The position numbers and the translations under genes were made by a program. Below, one piece after another: positions 36,204 through 43,846 of a stretch of 64,000 nt of DNA (position 1 is its first letter; each line of letters opens with the position of its first letter). Origin of the DNA: Streptomyces wedmorensis (GTDB lineage: Bacteria; Actinomycetota; Actinomycetes; Streptomycetales; Streptomycetaceae); contig NZ_JNWK01000024.1 of assembly GCF_000716445.1 (NCBI RefSeq), forward strand, positions 53,392 to 117,391, read 5' to 3'. The notes beneath the pieces were generated by a model. That model was not told the origin of the DNA. It ran no database searches and worked only from the letters and a program-made list of their open reading frames with translations.

Positions 36204-37592
36204 GTGACCAGGCAAGCCGGTCCCGACGCCGGGACACGCGCGACGCAGCCGACCGCGACCATCGCCGACGGCCCCCGGGGAGTACCGCTCCTCGGCAATC
36301 TGCCCGCCTTCGGCAAGGACCCCCTCGCCTTCTTCGAGCAGTTGAGGGAGCGCGGCGACTTCGTCCGCTGGCGCTTCGGCCGCGGCCCCGCGCTCTTCAT
36401 CGCCCACCCCGACGCGATCGGCGAACTCCTCACCGAGGTCGAGCGCACCTTCGACCAGCCCGACCTCGGCATCGCCTTCCGCACGCTCCTGGGCAACGGC
36501 GTCGTCGTCGCCAAGGGCGCCGACTGGCGGCGCAAGCGCTCCCTGGTGCAGCCCTCGGTCCGGCCCAAGCAGGTCCGCTCCTACGCCGCGACGATGGCCG
36601 AGTGCGCCGTCGCCCTCGCCGACCGCTGGGCCGACGGGCAGCAGATCGACATCAAGAAGGAGATGGCGGCCCTCACCCAACTCATCGCCGTCCGCACCAT
36701 CTTCGGCGTCGACACCGCGGCGGACGCCGAGTCCATCGGCCGGGCGATGGACATCGCGCAGAAGGAGATCGGCGCCGAGTTCAGCGGCATCGGAGCCGTA
36801 CTCCCCGACTGGGTGCCCACCCCCGGGCGCGCCCGCATCAAGCGCGCCACCGCCGTCATCGACGCCGAGGTCTCCCGTGTCGTCTCCCGCCACCGCGACG
36901 GCGACACGGAGCGCCCCGACCTCCTCAGCCGCCTCCTCGCCGCCCGGGACGAGACCGGCGCCCGCCTCTCCGACCGGGAGATCCGCGACGAGACGGTCAC
37001 GCTCTACATCGGCGGCCACGAGACCACCAGCTCCACCCTCGTCTGGGCCTGGCACTTGCTCTCCCGCAACCCCCGCGTCCACGAGGCCCTCACCGAGGAA
37101 CTCGACCGGGTCCTCGCCGACCACGAACCCGGATACGACGACTACGCCGCCCTGACCTACACCCAGGCGGTCGTCAAGGAGACCCTGCGCCTCTACCCCA
37201 CGATCTGGCTCATCACCGGCATCGCCAAGGAAGGCGCCACCCTCGGCGGGGCCCCCGTCCCCGCCGGCACCCGCGTCTGGTCCAGCCAGTGGGCCACCCA
37301 CCGTGACCCCCGCTGGTACGGCGACGCCGAGACGTTCCGCCCCGAGCGCTGGCTCACCGGCGAGGACGGCGAACCCGCCGAGCAGATACCCGAATACGCC
37401 TGGTTCCCCTTCGGCGGCGGCCCCCGGGTCTGCCTCGGTACCCGCTTCGCCCTCGTCGAGGCCGTCCTCGTCCTCGCCGTCCTCGCCCGCCGCTACCACC
37501 TCGACCTCGCCACCGACGACATCCGCCCCGTCCCCAGCCTCACCCTCCAACCGGACCGCGACGTCCACGCCACGGTCCGCGCCCGAGGCTGA
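36204..37592 (+). CDS. Cytochrome P450
   Basis: Heme monooxygenase of 462 residues. The I-helix reads YIGGHETTSSTLVWAW, the ExxR motif is KETLRLYP (E326-R329), and the heme-binding loop FPFGGGPRVCLGTRFA carries the iron ligand Cys410. The ILPEY-like AWFPFGGGP spacing and total length resemble the CYP4/CYP102-like bacterial class more than the shorter (about 400-residue) typical Streptomyces P450s. GTG 36204 has GGAGG eight bases upstream; a longer upstream open frame runs antisense-like through helY and is not coding. No dedicated redox partner is adjacent. Substrate unknown. Confidence 0.93.
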   Translation: MTRQAGPDAGTRATQPTATIADGPRGVPLLGNLPAFGKDPLAFFEQLRERGDFVRWRFGRGPALFIAHPDAIGELLTEVERTFDQPDLGIAFRTLLGNGVVVAKGADWRRKRSLVQPSVRPKQVRSYAATMAECAVALADRWADGQQIDIKKEMAALTQLIAVRTIFGVDTAADAESIGRAMDIAQKEIGAEFSGIGAVLPDWVPTPGRARIKRATAVIDAEVSRVVSRHRDGDTERPDLLSRLLAARDETGARLSDREIRDETVTLYIGGHETTSSTLVWAWHLLSRNPRVHEALTEELDRVLADHEPGYDDYAALTYTQAVVKETLRLYPTIWLITGIAKEGATLGGAPVPAGTRVWSSQWATHRDPRWYGDAETFRPERWLTGEDGEPAEQIPEYAWFPFGGGPRVCLGTRFALVEAVLVLAVLARRYHLDLATDDIRPVPSLTLQPDRDVHATVRARG

Positions 37593-37617
37593 CGCACCGG
37601 AGACGGCTGGCTATCGT
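37589..37617 (+). promoter_or_regulatory. Leaderless promoter of the methyltransferase gene
   Basis: CTGACG (37589-37594), 17 bases, TATCGT (37612-37617), then six bases to the ATG. It is a good main-sigma match whose -35 overlaps the P450 stop codon. No ribosome site is present. Confidence 0.55.
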
Positions 37618-37623
37618 CGCCGG

Positions 37624-38427
37624 ATGACTCAAGATCACGAGAAGTTCGACACCGCGATGGCCACCTGGCAGGAATGGCAGGAAGCCCCCTGGGGCCGCCT
37701 CCGCTACACGCTCGCCGAGTCGAACCTCATGCGCCACCTCGACGACGGCCCCGGAGGCGGGCCGCTCAGGATCCTCGACCTCGCCGGCGGCGACGGCGGG
37801 GACGCGCTGCGGCTCGCCGCGCGCGGCCACCACGTCACCGTCGTCGACCACGCGCCGGCCATGCTGGCCGCCGCGGAGGCCCGCGCCGCCGCGAGCGGCC
37901 TGTCGGACCGCGTCAGCTGCGTCCGCGCCGACGTGGACGCCCTGCCCGCGGACGTCGCCGCCGGGGACTTCGACGTGGTCCTGTGCCACAACCTCCTGCA
38001 GTACGTCGACGACGTCCCCGGCACCCTCGCCCGGTCCCTCGCCCCCCTGAAGGACGGAGGTCTCTTCTCCCTGATGGCGATCAACCGCCACTCCGCGCCC
38101 CTGAACATCGCCGTCCGACAGCTCGATCCCACCGCAGCCCTCGCCGCCCTCGACACCGACCTCCTCCGCAACGAGATGTTCGACTCCGATCTCACCCTGC
38201 ACACCGCGGAGGAGATCACCCCCCTGCTCGAAACCCTCGGCTGCACGGATGTGCACCACTACGGCATCCGCAGCTTCTGCGACTACCTCACCGACGACGC
38301 CCGCAAGTACGACCCCGCCTACTACGCCGACCTCGAACGCCTGGAACTCGCCACCACCGCCCGGCCCCCGTACATGCACACCGCCCGTCTCTTCCAACTG
38401 ACGGCCCGCAAGCACCCCACCCCCTGA
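37624..38427 (+). CDS. Class I SAM-dependent methyltransferase
   Basis: Methyltransferase of 267 residues. Motif I reads RILDLAGGDGGDALRLAARGH with the acidic VTVVDHAPAML, and the post-motif region is DFDVVLCHNLLQYVDDV. It resembles SmtA/CmoM-like enzymes (tRNA-related 5-carboxymethoxyuridine methyltransferase group) but specificity is uncertain. ATG 37624 lacks a ribosome site and sits six bases after TATCGT, so it is probably leaderless. It is 31 bases after the P450 gene but seems separately transcribed. Confidence 0.88.
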   Translation: MTQDHEKFDTAMATWQEWQEAPWGRLRYTLAESNLMRHLDDGPGGGPLRILDLAGGDGGDALRLAARGHHVTVVDHAPAMLAAAEARAAASGLSDRVSCVRADVDALPADVAAGDFDVVLCHNLLQYVDDVPGTLARSLAPLKDGGLFSLMAINRHSAPLNIAVRQLDPTAALAALDTDLLRNEMFDSDLTLHTAEEITPLLETLGCTDVHHYGIRSFCDYLTDDARKYDPAYYADLERLELATTARPPYMHTARLFQLTARKHPTP

Positions 38428-38449
38428 CAGCCGGCCCACCCGACGGGCC

Positions 38450-38899
38450 TCAGCGTTTCCCGGCCGGGGTCAAGGGGCTCGTGCGGTTCTCGTAGGTGGT
38501 GCGGAGGACGAGGAAGAGGGGGAGGGCGAGGGGGGAGAGGAGGATGGCGAGGACGAGGAGGGGGGACATGAGGAGTGGGGGGATGGAGAGGCGGCGGGAT
38601 TCGCGGTACATCCACTGGCCGAGGAGGAGGTCCCAGGCGAGGACCTGGGCCCAGAGGGCGGCGGCGCCGTTCGCGAGGGCGGTGAGGTCGCGGAAGGTGT
38701 CGATGTCGGGGCTGGTGACCGCGGTCCAGAGTTCGGGCAGGACGGGGACGGCGAAGACGGCCCAGAGGGCGAGCAGGGGGAGGACGGTCAGGGGGGAGGC
38801 GGCCACCCGCTCGGTGATCCGCCGGTGAGGGGCGAAGATCATGAGCAGCCAGACCGGCGCCGCCAGGAAGAAGGTCAGTTCGAAGAGCGTGCCGGTCAT
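38450..38899 (-). CDS. ABA4-like family membrane protein
   Basis: Small membrane protein of 149 residues with four hydrophobic segments. The opening FELTFFLAAPVWLLMIFAPHRRITERV and the block LAWDLLLGQWMYRESRRLSIPPLLMSP match the ABA4-like (DUF4281) family, named for a plant protein needed for neoxanthin. The bacterial role is unknown. Its ATG overlaps the stop of the upstream membrane-protein gene (ATGA), so the two are translationally coupled. It is likely controlled by the MerR regulator through the operator at 39924-39961. Confidence 0.8.
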   Translation of the reverse strand: MTGTLFELTFFLAAPVWLLMIFAPHRRITERVAASPLTVLPLLALWAVFAVPVLPELWTAVTSPDIDTFRDLTALANGAAALWAQVLAWDLLLGQWMYRESRRLSIPPLLMSPLLVLAILLSPLALPLFLVLRTTYENRTSPLTPAGKR

Positions 38900-39864
38900 G
38901 CCGAGACCTCCTCGGCGGGGGCCGGGGCGGGGGAGGCGGGCGCGGTGCGGAGGGAGAGAACGGTGGCCACCGCGGTGAGCAGGGCGATCGCGGCAGCGGC
39001 GGTCAGTGTCGCGCCGTCCGGGGAGAACAGGGCCTGGCCGCGCAGTGCCTGCCAGGTCAGGAGGGCGAAGGTCGCCGTGTAGGCGCCGGCCGCGGTGACG
39101 GTCAGGCGGAGACGTACGCGTTCGTCGGCGAGGCGGCCGAAGCGCGGCGCGAGCACGGCGAGGACGAGCAGCAGCAGCGGGAGCAGCTGGAGCGCGTGCA
39201 TGCCGAAGAAGTGCGGGATGCGCAGGTCGCCGCCGGTGGTGGACCAGCCGGTCAGCGGCATGGACGGGCCGCCGTCGGGGACTCCGACGCTGTGGGCGCC
39301 GCTGACCGGGGACTCGTCGACCGCGAGCTGCTCGGAGGTCGGACGGACCATCAGGAATCCGACGGCGGCGCCCGCCAGGGCGATCAGCGAGGACAGCCGG
39401 ACGGCCCAGGCGGTGGCGCGGTCGAGGATCCGGGCGCGCAGCAGGAGCACCGCGATGGTCAGGGCGCCCAGCCACAGCACGGCGATCGTGGCGCCCATGA
39501 TCTGGAAGACGGCGTTGTCGAACGGGGTCGCCTGGTTGAAGTGGCTCTGGGTGCCGCGGACCACCTGAAGCGTGATGAGGACCATCTCGACGGCGCTGGT
39601 GACGGCGACCACCGTGCCGGCCCACCAGCCGATCCGGTGGGCGCGCGGCAGGGGCGCGAGCAGTGAGAGCATCCAGGCGAGCGAGAGCCCGTACGCGATG
39701 AACGACAGCGAGAACTTGAGCGGCTTGGCCCAGATCGGCACGCCGACCAGGACCCGGTCGTCGACGACCAGGCCGACGGCGGAGACGAGGGCGAGCGCGC
39801 CCATCGAGGCGACGAACCAGACCAGCGGCCGGTGCAGGCGGGTGAGCGGGTGCAGTAAGGACAT
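38896..39864 (-). CDS. Multi-pass membrane protein, unknown function
   Basis: Protein of 322 residues with about eight hydrophobic helices. Notable features are GVPIWAKPLKFSLSFIAYGLSLAWMLSLL, several His in loops (SHFNQATPFDNAVFQ, RIPHFFGMHALQ) and a polar external loop around residues 170-205. The His within or near helices suggest metal or heme contact, but no family name can be given confidently. It overlaps the ABA4-like gene by four bases and is divergent from a MerR regulator. The two membrane proteins are probably one functional unit. Confidence 0.8.
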   Translation of the reverse strand: MSLLHPLTRLHRPLVWFVASMGALALVSAVGLVVDDRVLVGVPIWAKPLKFSLSFIAYGLSLAWMLSLLAPLPRAHRIGWWAGTVVAVTSAVEMVLITLQVVRGTQSHFNQATPFDNAVFQIMGATIAVLWLGALTIAVLLLRARILDRATAWAVRLSSLIALAGAAVGFLMVRPTSEQLAVDESPVSGAHSVGVPDGGPSMPLTGWSTTGGDLRIPHFFGMHALQLLPLLLLVLAVLAPRFGRLADERVRLRLTVTAAGAYTATFALLTWQALRGQALFSPDGATLTAAAAIALLTAVATVLSLRTAPASPAPAPAEEVSA

Positions 39865-39923
39865 GTGATCCCCCGTGAGAAGCGGTCACGGAAAGCCGTG
39901 ACGGTGCGGATGGAGCATGTATG

Positions 39924-39961
39924 GATAGTGGCACTAGCCGCTATCTGATAGCGCCACTATC
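39924..39961. promoter_or_regulatory. Nested palindromic MerR operator
   Basis: Outer inverted repeat GATAGTGGC (39924-39932) / GCCACTATC (39953-39961), inner GCTATC-T-GATAGC (39940-39952), and a smaller TAGTG-G-CACTA (39926-39936). The 38-bp element lies midway in the 153-bp divergent promoter region and is notably AT-richer than its surroundings. Its dyad layout fits a MerR-family regulator. Confidence 0.65.
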
Positions 39962-40017
39962 TATGATGGAGGTGTCGGTCGGCAAGGCCGAAGAAAGACC
40001 TGGAAGGTGAACACGCG

Positions 40018-40650
40018 ATGCGCATCGGCGAGTTGAGTCGCAGGACCGGGGTGTCCGTGCCGACGATCAAGTTCTACGTACGGGAAGGCCTGCTGCCGGC
40101 CGGAGAGTTGACGAGCCCGAACCAGGCCTCGTACGGAGAGGCGCACGTGCAGCGGCTTCGCCTGATCCGGGCGCTCCTCGACGTGGGCGGCATGTCGATC
40201 GCGGAGATCCGCTGCGTGATCGAGGCGGTCGACGACCCCGACCGGCCGGTGCACGAGGTGCTCGGCACGGCGGCCAGCCGCATGGTGCCGCGCCACGACC
40301 GCGAGCCGGGCGCCGGGATCGAGGCGGCGCGGCGGAAGGTCGACGAACTGATCACCGAGCGCGGCTGGCACACGGTCCCGAGCAATCTGGCGTCGGAGTC
40401 GCTGGCCACGGCGCTCGCGGCCCTCGACGAGGTCGGCCACGGCGCCTTCATCGAGGTCCTGGACGTGTACGCGGACGCGGCGGAGCTGGTGGCGCGGGCG
40501 GACCTGGACTACGTGGCCCGCAACGTGGCGCGCGAGGAGCTCGTGGAGAGCACCGTCGTCGGCACGGTCCTCGGCGACGCGATCTTCTCCGCCCTGCGCC
40601 GGATGGCCCACGTGGACGCCTCGGACCGCCTCTTCGGCGAGGCGACGTAG
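40018..40650 (+). CDS. MerR-family transcriptional regulator
   Basis: Regulator of 210 residues. The N-terminal MerR helix-turn-helix reads MRIGELSRRTGVSVPTIKFYVREGLLPAG, and the linker is AHVQRLRLIRALLDVGGMSIAEIRCVIEAVD. The C-terminal half is a helical domain without the Cys clusters of metal sensors, so an organic ligand is more likely. AAGGTGA lies eight bases before the ATG. It is divergent from the two-gene membrane operon with a nested palindrome between them, so it probably controls that operon and itself. Confidence 0.92.
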   Translation: MRIGELSRRTGVSVPTIKFYVREGLLPAGELTSPNQASYGEAHVQRLRLIRALLDVGGMSIAEIRCVIEAVDDPDRPVHEVLGTAASRMVPRHDREPGAGIEAARRKVDELITERGWHTVPSNLASESLATALAALDEVGHGAFIEVLDVYADAAELVARADLDYVARNVAREELVESTVVGTVLGDAIFSALRRMAHVDASDRLFGEAT

Positions 40651-41440
40651 GAGGATCGCGGGGAGGAGACGTGGAAAAGGGGCGGGGGGGGGGGGGGGGG
40701 GGGGCGCCCCCCCCCCCCCCCCCCCCCCCCCCACCGAGGTGGCGGCGCAGGTCCTTCACGAACCCGGCCTCGCCGTGGACGAAGGCGTGGACGTCCCCCG
40801 CCGGGAAGTCGAGGGCCCGGACGGCCTCGGTGAGCGCCTCGCCGGTCGGGCGGTCACCTCGGTGCAGCCAGGTGACGTCCACCCCCGCCGCCGTCGCGAG
40901 CTTCTGCTCCTCCGCGGCGTCCGACACCTCCACGAAGGCGTGCACCCGGGCGCCGGACGGCAGCCGCTCCAGGGCGACCGCGATCGCGGGCAGCGCGCTC
41001 TCGTCGCCGACGAGCAGGTGCCAGTCCGCCGCCGGGTCCGGCGCGTAACCGCCGCCGGGGCCGAGGAAGCGCACGGTCTCGCCCGCCTGGGCGCGCGCGG
41101 CCCACGGGCCGGCCAGGCCCTCGTCGCCGTGGACCACGAAGTCGACCGTCAGCTCGCGATGCACCGGGTCCCAGGCCCGCACCGTGTACGTCCGGGTCGT
41201 CGGCCACTGCTCCCGGGGGAACTCCGCCCGGATCCGCTCCATGTCGAACGGCTCCGGGTACGTGACCCCGTCCGGGGCGAAGAGCAGCTTCACGTAGTGG
41301 TCGGTGTACTCGCCGGCCTCGAAGGCGTCGAGTCCCGGGCCGCCGAGGACCACCCGCACCATGTGCGGCGTGATCCGCTCGGTGCGCACCACACGCGCTT
41401 CGGTGGCCTTCGGTGCCTTGCGGGCCGGCTGGTCTGCCAC
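40448..41440 (-). CDS. Siderophore-interacting FAD-binding protein, 3' end disrupted
   Basis: Flavin-containing ferric-siderophore reductase (SIP family). Residues 1-235 look native: the FAD-binding WPTTRTYTVRAWDP, GETVRFLGPGGGYAPDP and HLLVGDESALPAIAVALERL. After DLRRHL at about 40737 the frame enters a poly-C/poly-G block, then reads antisense through merR to a stop at 40448. The usual last 40-50 residues are missing and the extension is not credible. GTG 41438-41440 has AGGAG upstream, and an iron box lies 25 bases further up. Most likely an assembly error; otherwise a pseudogene. Confidence 0.75.
   Translation of the reverse strand: MADQPARKAPKATEARVVRTERITPHMVRVVLGGPGLDAFEAGEYTDHYVKLLFAPDGVTYPEPFDMERIRAEFPREQWPTTRTYTVRAWDPVHRELTVDFVVHGDEGLAGPWAARAQAGETVRFLGPGGGYAPDPAADWHLLVGDESALPAIAVALERLPSGARVHAFVEVSDAAEEQKLATAAGVDVTWLHRGDRPTGEALTEAVRALDFPAGDVHAFVHGEAGFVKDLRRHLGGGGGGGGGGAPPPPPPRPFSTSPPRDPPTSPRRRGGPRRPRGPSGAGRRRSRRRGPCRRRCSPRAPRAPRCGPRSPGPPAPPAPPRPRTRPGPR
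40684..40732. repeat. Poly-G(21)/poly-C(26) block, likely sequence or assembly artefact
   Basis: 21 consecutive G (40684-40704), then CG, then 26 consecutive C (40707-40732). No comparable homopolymer occurs elsewhere in the window. It falls exactly where the siderophore-interacting gene loses its C-terminus. The G-then-C dyad would fold into a 20-bp hairpin, which is hard to sequence or to maintain. Confidence 0.85.
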
Positions 41441-41464
41441 GAGGGTCTCTCCTGACTCTGCGAA

Positions 41465-41480
41465 CTTAGGTATGCCTAAG
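41465..41480. promoter_or_regulatory. Iron box (DmdR/IdeR operator)
   Basis: CTTAGG-TATG-CCTAAG, an inverted repeat matching the TTAGGnnnnnCCTAA core of DtxR-family iron boxes. It is 25 bases upstream of the siderophore-interacting gene, predicting repression by Fe2+-DmdR. Confidence 0.8.
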
Positions 41481-41578
41481 CTAGCACCTCGGGGCGTCGC
41501 TCCCCAGGGGGTTTCGGCCGACCAGGCGTCGTGGGCCGCCCCTGACCGGAAAACGCCCTGGGAAGATCGCGGCCCTCG

Positions 41579-42499
41579 TCAGCGCTCCAGGACCGGCAGC
41601 AGCCGTCCCACCGCACCGCCGAGACCCCAGCGCTTCACCAGCGCGTCCAGGGCCGCCGGGTCCCGGGGTGCCGACGGCAGCGCCGGGTCGAAGTCGGGCA
41701 GCGGTACGTCCCCGGCGACCCGGACGACCGTCGGAGCCACGTCCAGATACGCGGCCGCCTCGACGATCCCGCGCCGCTTGGCCGGCGTCAGCTTCGACGT
41801 CCGGTCCTCCGCCGCCGCCCGTACCCCGGCCAGGTCGCCGTACTCCGTGATGAGCTGCGCCGCCGTCTTCTCGCCGATGCCCTTCACGCCGGGCAGCCCG
41901 TCGCTCGCGTCCCCGCGCAGCGCGGCGAAGTCCGCGTACTGGTCGGGGCGCACCCCGTACTTCGCGCGGATCAGCTCCGCGTCCACCAGGTCGCAGTCCC
42001 CGACCCCCTTGCGCGGGTACAGCACCCGCACCCCGCGGGCGTCGTCGACCAGCTGGAAGAGGTCACGGTCGCCCGTGACGATGTCGACGGGGCCCCCGGC
42101 CCGGCCCGCCAGCGTCCCGATGACGTCGTCCGCCTCGTACCCCGCGGCCCCGACCCGGGCGACGCCGAGCGCGGCGAGGACCTCCTCGATCACCGGCACC
42201 TGCGGCGACAGGGTGTCGGGGATCTCCTCCTCGTCCGGGCCGGTCTCCGTCACGACCGCCACCCGGTGAGCCTTGTACGACGGGATGAGGTCCACTCGCC
42301 ACTGCGGCCGCCAGTCCTCGTCCCAGCAGGCCACCAGGTCGTCGGGGTGGTGGTCCTGGACGAGCCGGGTGATGAAGTCGAGCAGCCCGCGGACGGCGTT
42401 CACCGGCGTGCCGTCCGGCGCGCGGACCGAGTCCGGAACGCCGAAGTAAGCGCGGAAGTACAGGCTGGCGGTGTCGAGGAGCATCAAACGTCGGGTCAC
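41579..42499 (-). CDS. 5'-3' exonuclease (PolA N-domain type)
   Basis: Stand-alone 5' nuclease of 306 residues. The metal-binding aspartates appear in LMLLDTASLYFRAYFG, GAAGYEADDVIGTLA and VDIVTGDRDLFQLVDD, and the helix-hairpin-helix in DASDGLPGVKGIGEKTAAQLI. It removes flaps and primers during replication and repair. I chose GTG 42497-42499 because a damage-type promoter ends exactly seven bases upstream, predicting a leaderless transcript. ATG 42511 lies inside that -10 and would add four residues. Neither start has a clear ribosome site. Confidence 0.9.
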   Translation of the reverse strand: MTRRLMLLDTASLYFRAYFGVPDSVRAPDGTPVNAVRGLLDFITRLVQDHHPDDLVACWDEDWRPQWRVDLIPSYKAHRVAVVTETGPDEEEIPDTLSPQVPVIEEVLAALGVARVGAAGYEADDVIGTLAGRAGGPVDIVTGDRDLFQLVDDARGVRVLYPRKGVGDCDLVDAELIRAKYGVRPDQYADFAALRGDASDGLPGVKGIGEKTAAQLITEYGDLAGVRAAAEDRTSKLTPAKRRGIVEAAAYLDVAPTVVRVAGDVPLPDFDPALPSAPRDPAALDALVKRWGLGGAVGRLLPVLER

Positions 42500-42506
42500 C
42501 CGCCCG

Positions 42507-42529
42507 ATCATGCCGCACACCACCGACAG
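42507..42529 (-). promoter_or_regulatory. PafBC-type DNA-damage promoter of the 5'-3' exonuclease
   Basis: On the minus strand: CTGTCGGTG-N8-CATGAT, then seven bases and GTG. The upper box matches TTGTCRGTG at 8 of 9 positions with exact spacing; the -10 keeps A and the last T but not the first T. A second TGTCGGT copy lies about 17 bases further upstream. Confidence 0.6.
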
Positions 42530-42769
42530 ACCCCCACGACCGACAGGCCCCACGACCGGGACGCCCGCGTCCCCGCCCTGCCGTGACCCGTGTCACCTTT
42601 GCGTTTGCACCTGGTGGCGCCGGGCAGGCGGGAGCCCGGAGCGGACCCGGTACGGGATTCAACAAAGAAGTCCTCGTACGCGACGGGCCGCGGGCCGATC
42701 CCGCCCGCTCCACGGCCCGGCCGCGCGGGGGTGGCGGGGCCGTTCTTCATCGCTACCCGTGAGGTGTAT

Positions 42770-43846
42770 GTGTCCAGGCTCCAGGCCGACCACCTGTACA
42801 AGGTGTTCGGCAGACGACCCGACGAAGCCGTCCGCAGGCTCGCCGACGGCGCCGACCGCGAGGAACTGCGGGCCGAGGGGACGACGGCGGCCGTCGTCGA
42901 CGCCGGCTTCACCGTCGAACCCGGCCAGATCTTCGTCGTGATGGGCCTGTCCGGCTCCGGGAAGTCCACCCTCCTGCGCATGCTCAACGGCCTGCTCGAA
43001 CCCACCGCGGGCCGGGTCCTCTTCGACGGTCGCGACCTCACCGCGCTCTCCCCCCGCGAGCTCCGCGCCGTCCGCGCCCGCAAGATCAGCATGGTCTTCC
43101 AGCACTTCGCGCTGTTCCCGCACCGAAACGTCCTGGAGAACGCCGCGTACGGCCTGGAGGTACAGGGCGTCCCGCGCGCCGAGCGCGAGACCCGCGCCGC
43201 CGAGGCGCTCGAACTCTGCGGGCTCGGCGGCTGGGAGAAGTCCTGGCCCGACGAGCTGTCCGGCGGCATGCAGCAGCGCGTCGGCCTGGCCCGCGCGCTC
43301 GCCACCGACGCCGACCTGCTCCTCATGGACGAGTCGTTCAGCGCGCTCGACCCGCTGATCCGCCGTGACATGCAGGACCAGCTCCTCGTCCTCCAGCAGC
43401 GCCTGAAGAAGACCATCGTCTTCATCACCCACGACCTCAACGAGGCCATGCGCCTCGGCGACCGGATCGCCGTCATGCGCAACGGCCGGATCGTCCAGCT
43501 CGGCACGGCGGAGGACATCCTCGTCCGCCCCGCCGACGACTACGTCGCCTCCTTCATCCAGGACGTCGACCGCTCCCGGGTGCTCACCGCCTCCGCCGTC
43601 ATGACGGACGACGCCCCCACGACGGACTGCCCCGCCGACTGCGCCTGCCGGGCCGTCGGACCCGACACGCTCGTCGCGGACCTGTGCGCCGTCGCCGCCC
43701 TGGCCCCGCACCCCGTGACCGTCGAGGACGCCGACGGCACCGTCCTCGGAGTCGTACCGCCGGAACGCCTCCTCGCCGTCATGGGCGGCGGCGGTGCGAC
43801 GGACGCCCCGTCCGCCGAGGTCCGGGAGGTGACCGCCGGTGCCTAG
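42770..43846 (+). CDS. Glycine betaine/proline ABC transporter ATPase with CBS-like tail
   Basis: Nucleotide-binding subunit of 358 residues. Walker A is GLSGSGKST, the signature LSGGMQQRVGLARAL and Walker B LLLMDESFSALDP, with the RxDMQDQLLVLQQRLKKTIVFITHDLNEAMRLGDRIAVM segment of the ProV/OpuA family. The region after about 280 is a CBS-like osmosensing tail containing a Cys cluster (DCPADCACR). GTG 42770 has GAGGT five bases upstream. It overlaps the downstream permease gene by eight bases, so they are translated together. It should import osmoprotectants under osmotic stress. Confidence 0.92.
   Translation: MSRLQADHLYKVFGRRPDEAVRRLADGADREELRAEGTTAAVVDAGFTVEPGQIFVVMGLSGSGKSTLLRMLNGLLEPTAGRVLFDGRDLTALSPRELRAVRARKISMVFQHFALFPHRNVLENAAYGLEVQGVPRAERETRAAEALELCGLGGWEKSWPDELSGGMQQRVGLARALATDADLLLMDESFSALDPLIRRDMQDQLLVLQQRLKKTIVFITHDLNEAMRLGDRIAVMRNGRIVQLGTAEDILVRPADDYVASFIQDVDRSRVLTASAVMTDDAPTTDCPADCACRAVGPDTLVADLCAVAALAPHPVTVEDADGTVLGVVPPERLLAVMGGGGATDAPSAEVREVTAGA

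Noticed and set aside
33178..36237. 1019-residue minus-strand frame opposite helY
   Set aside because: Antisense shadow of a clear helicase, without its own start signals.
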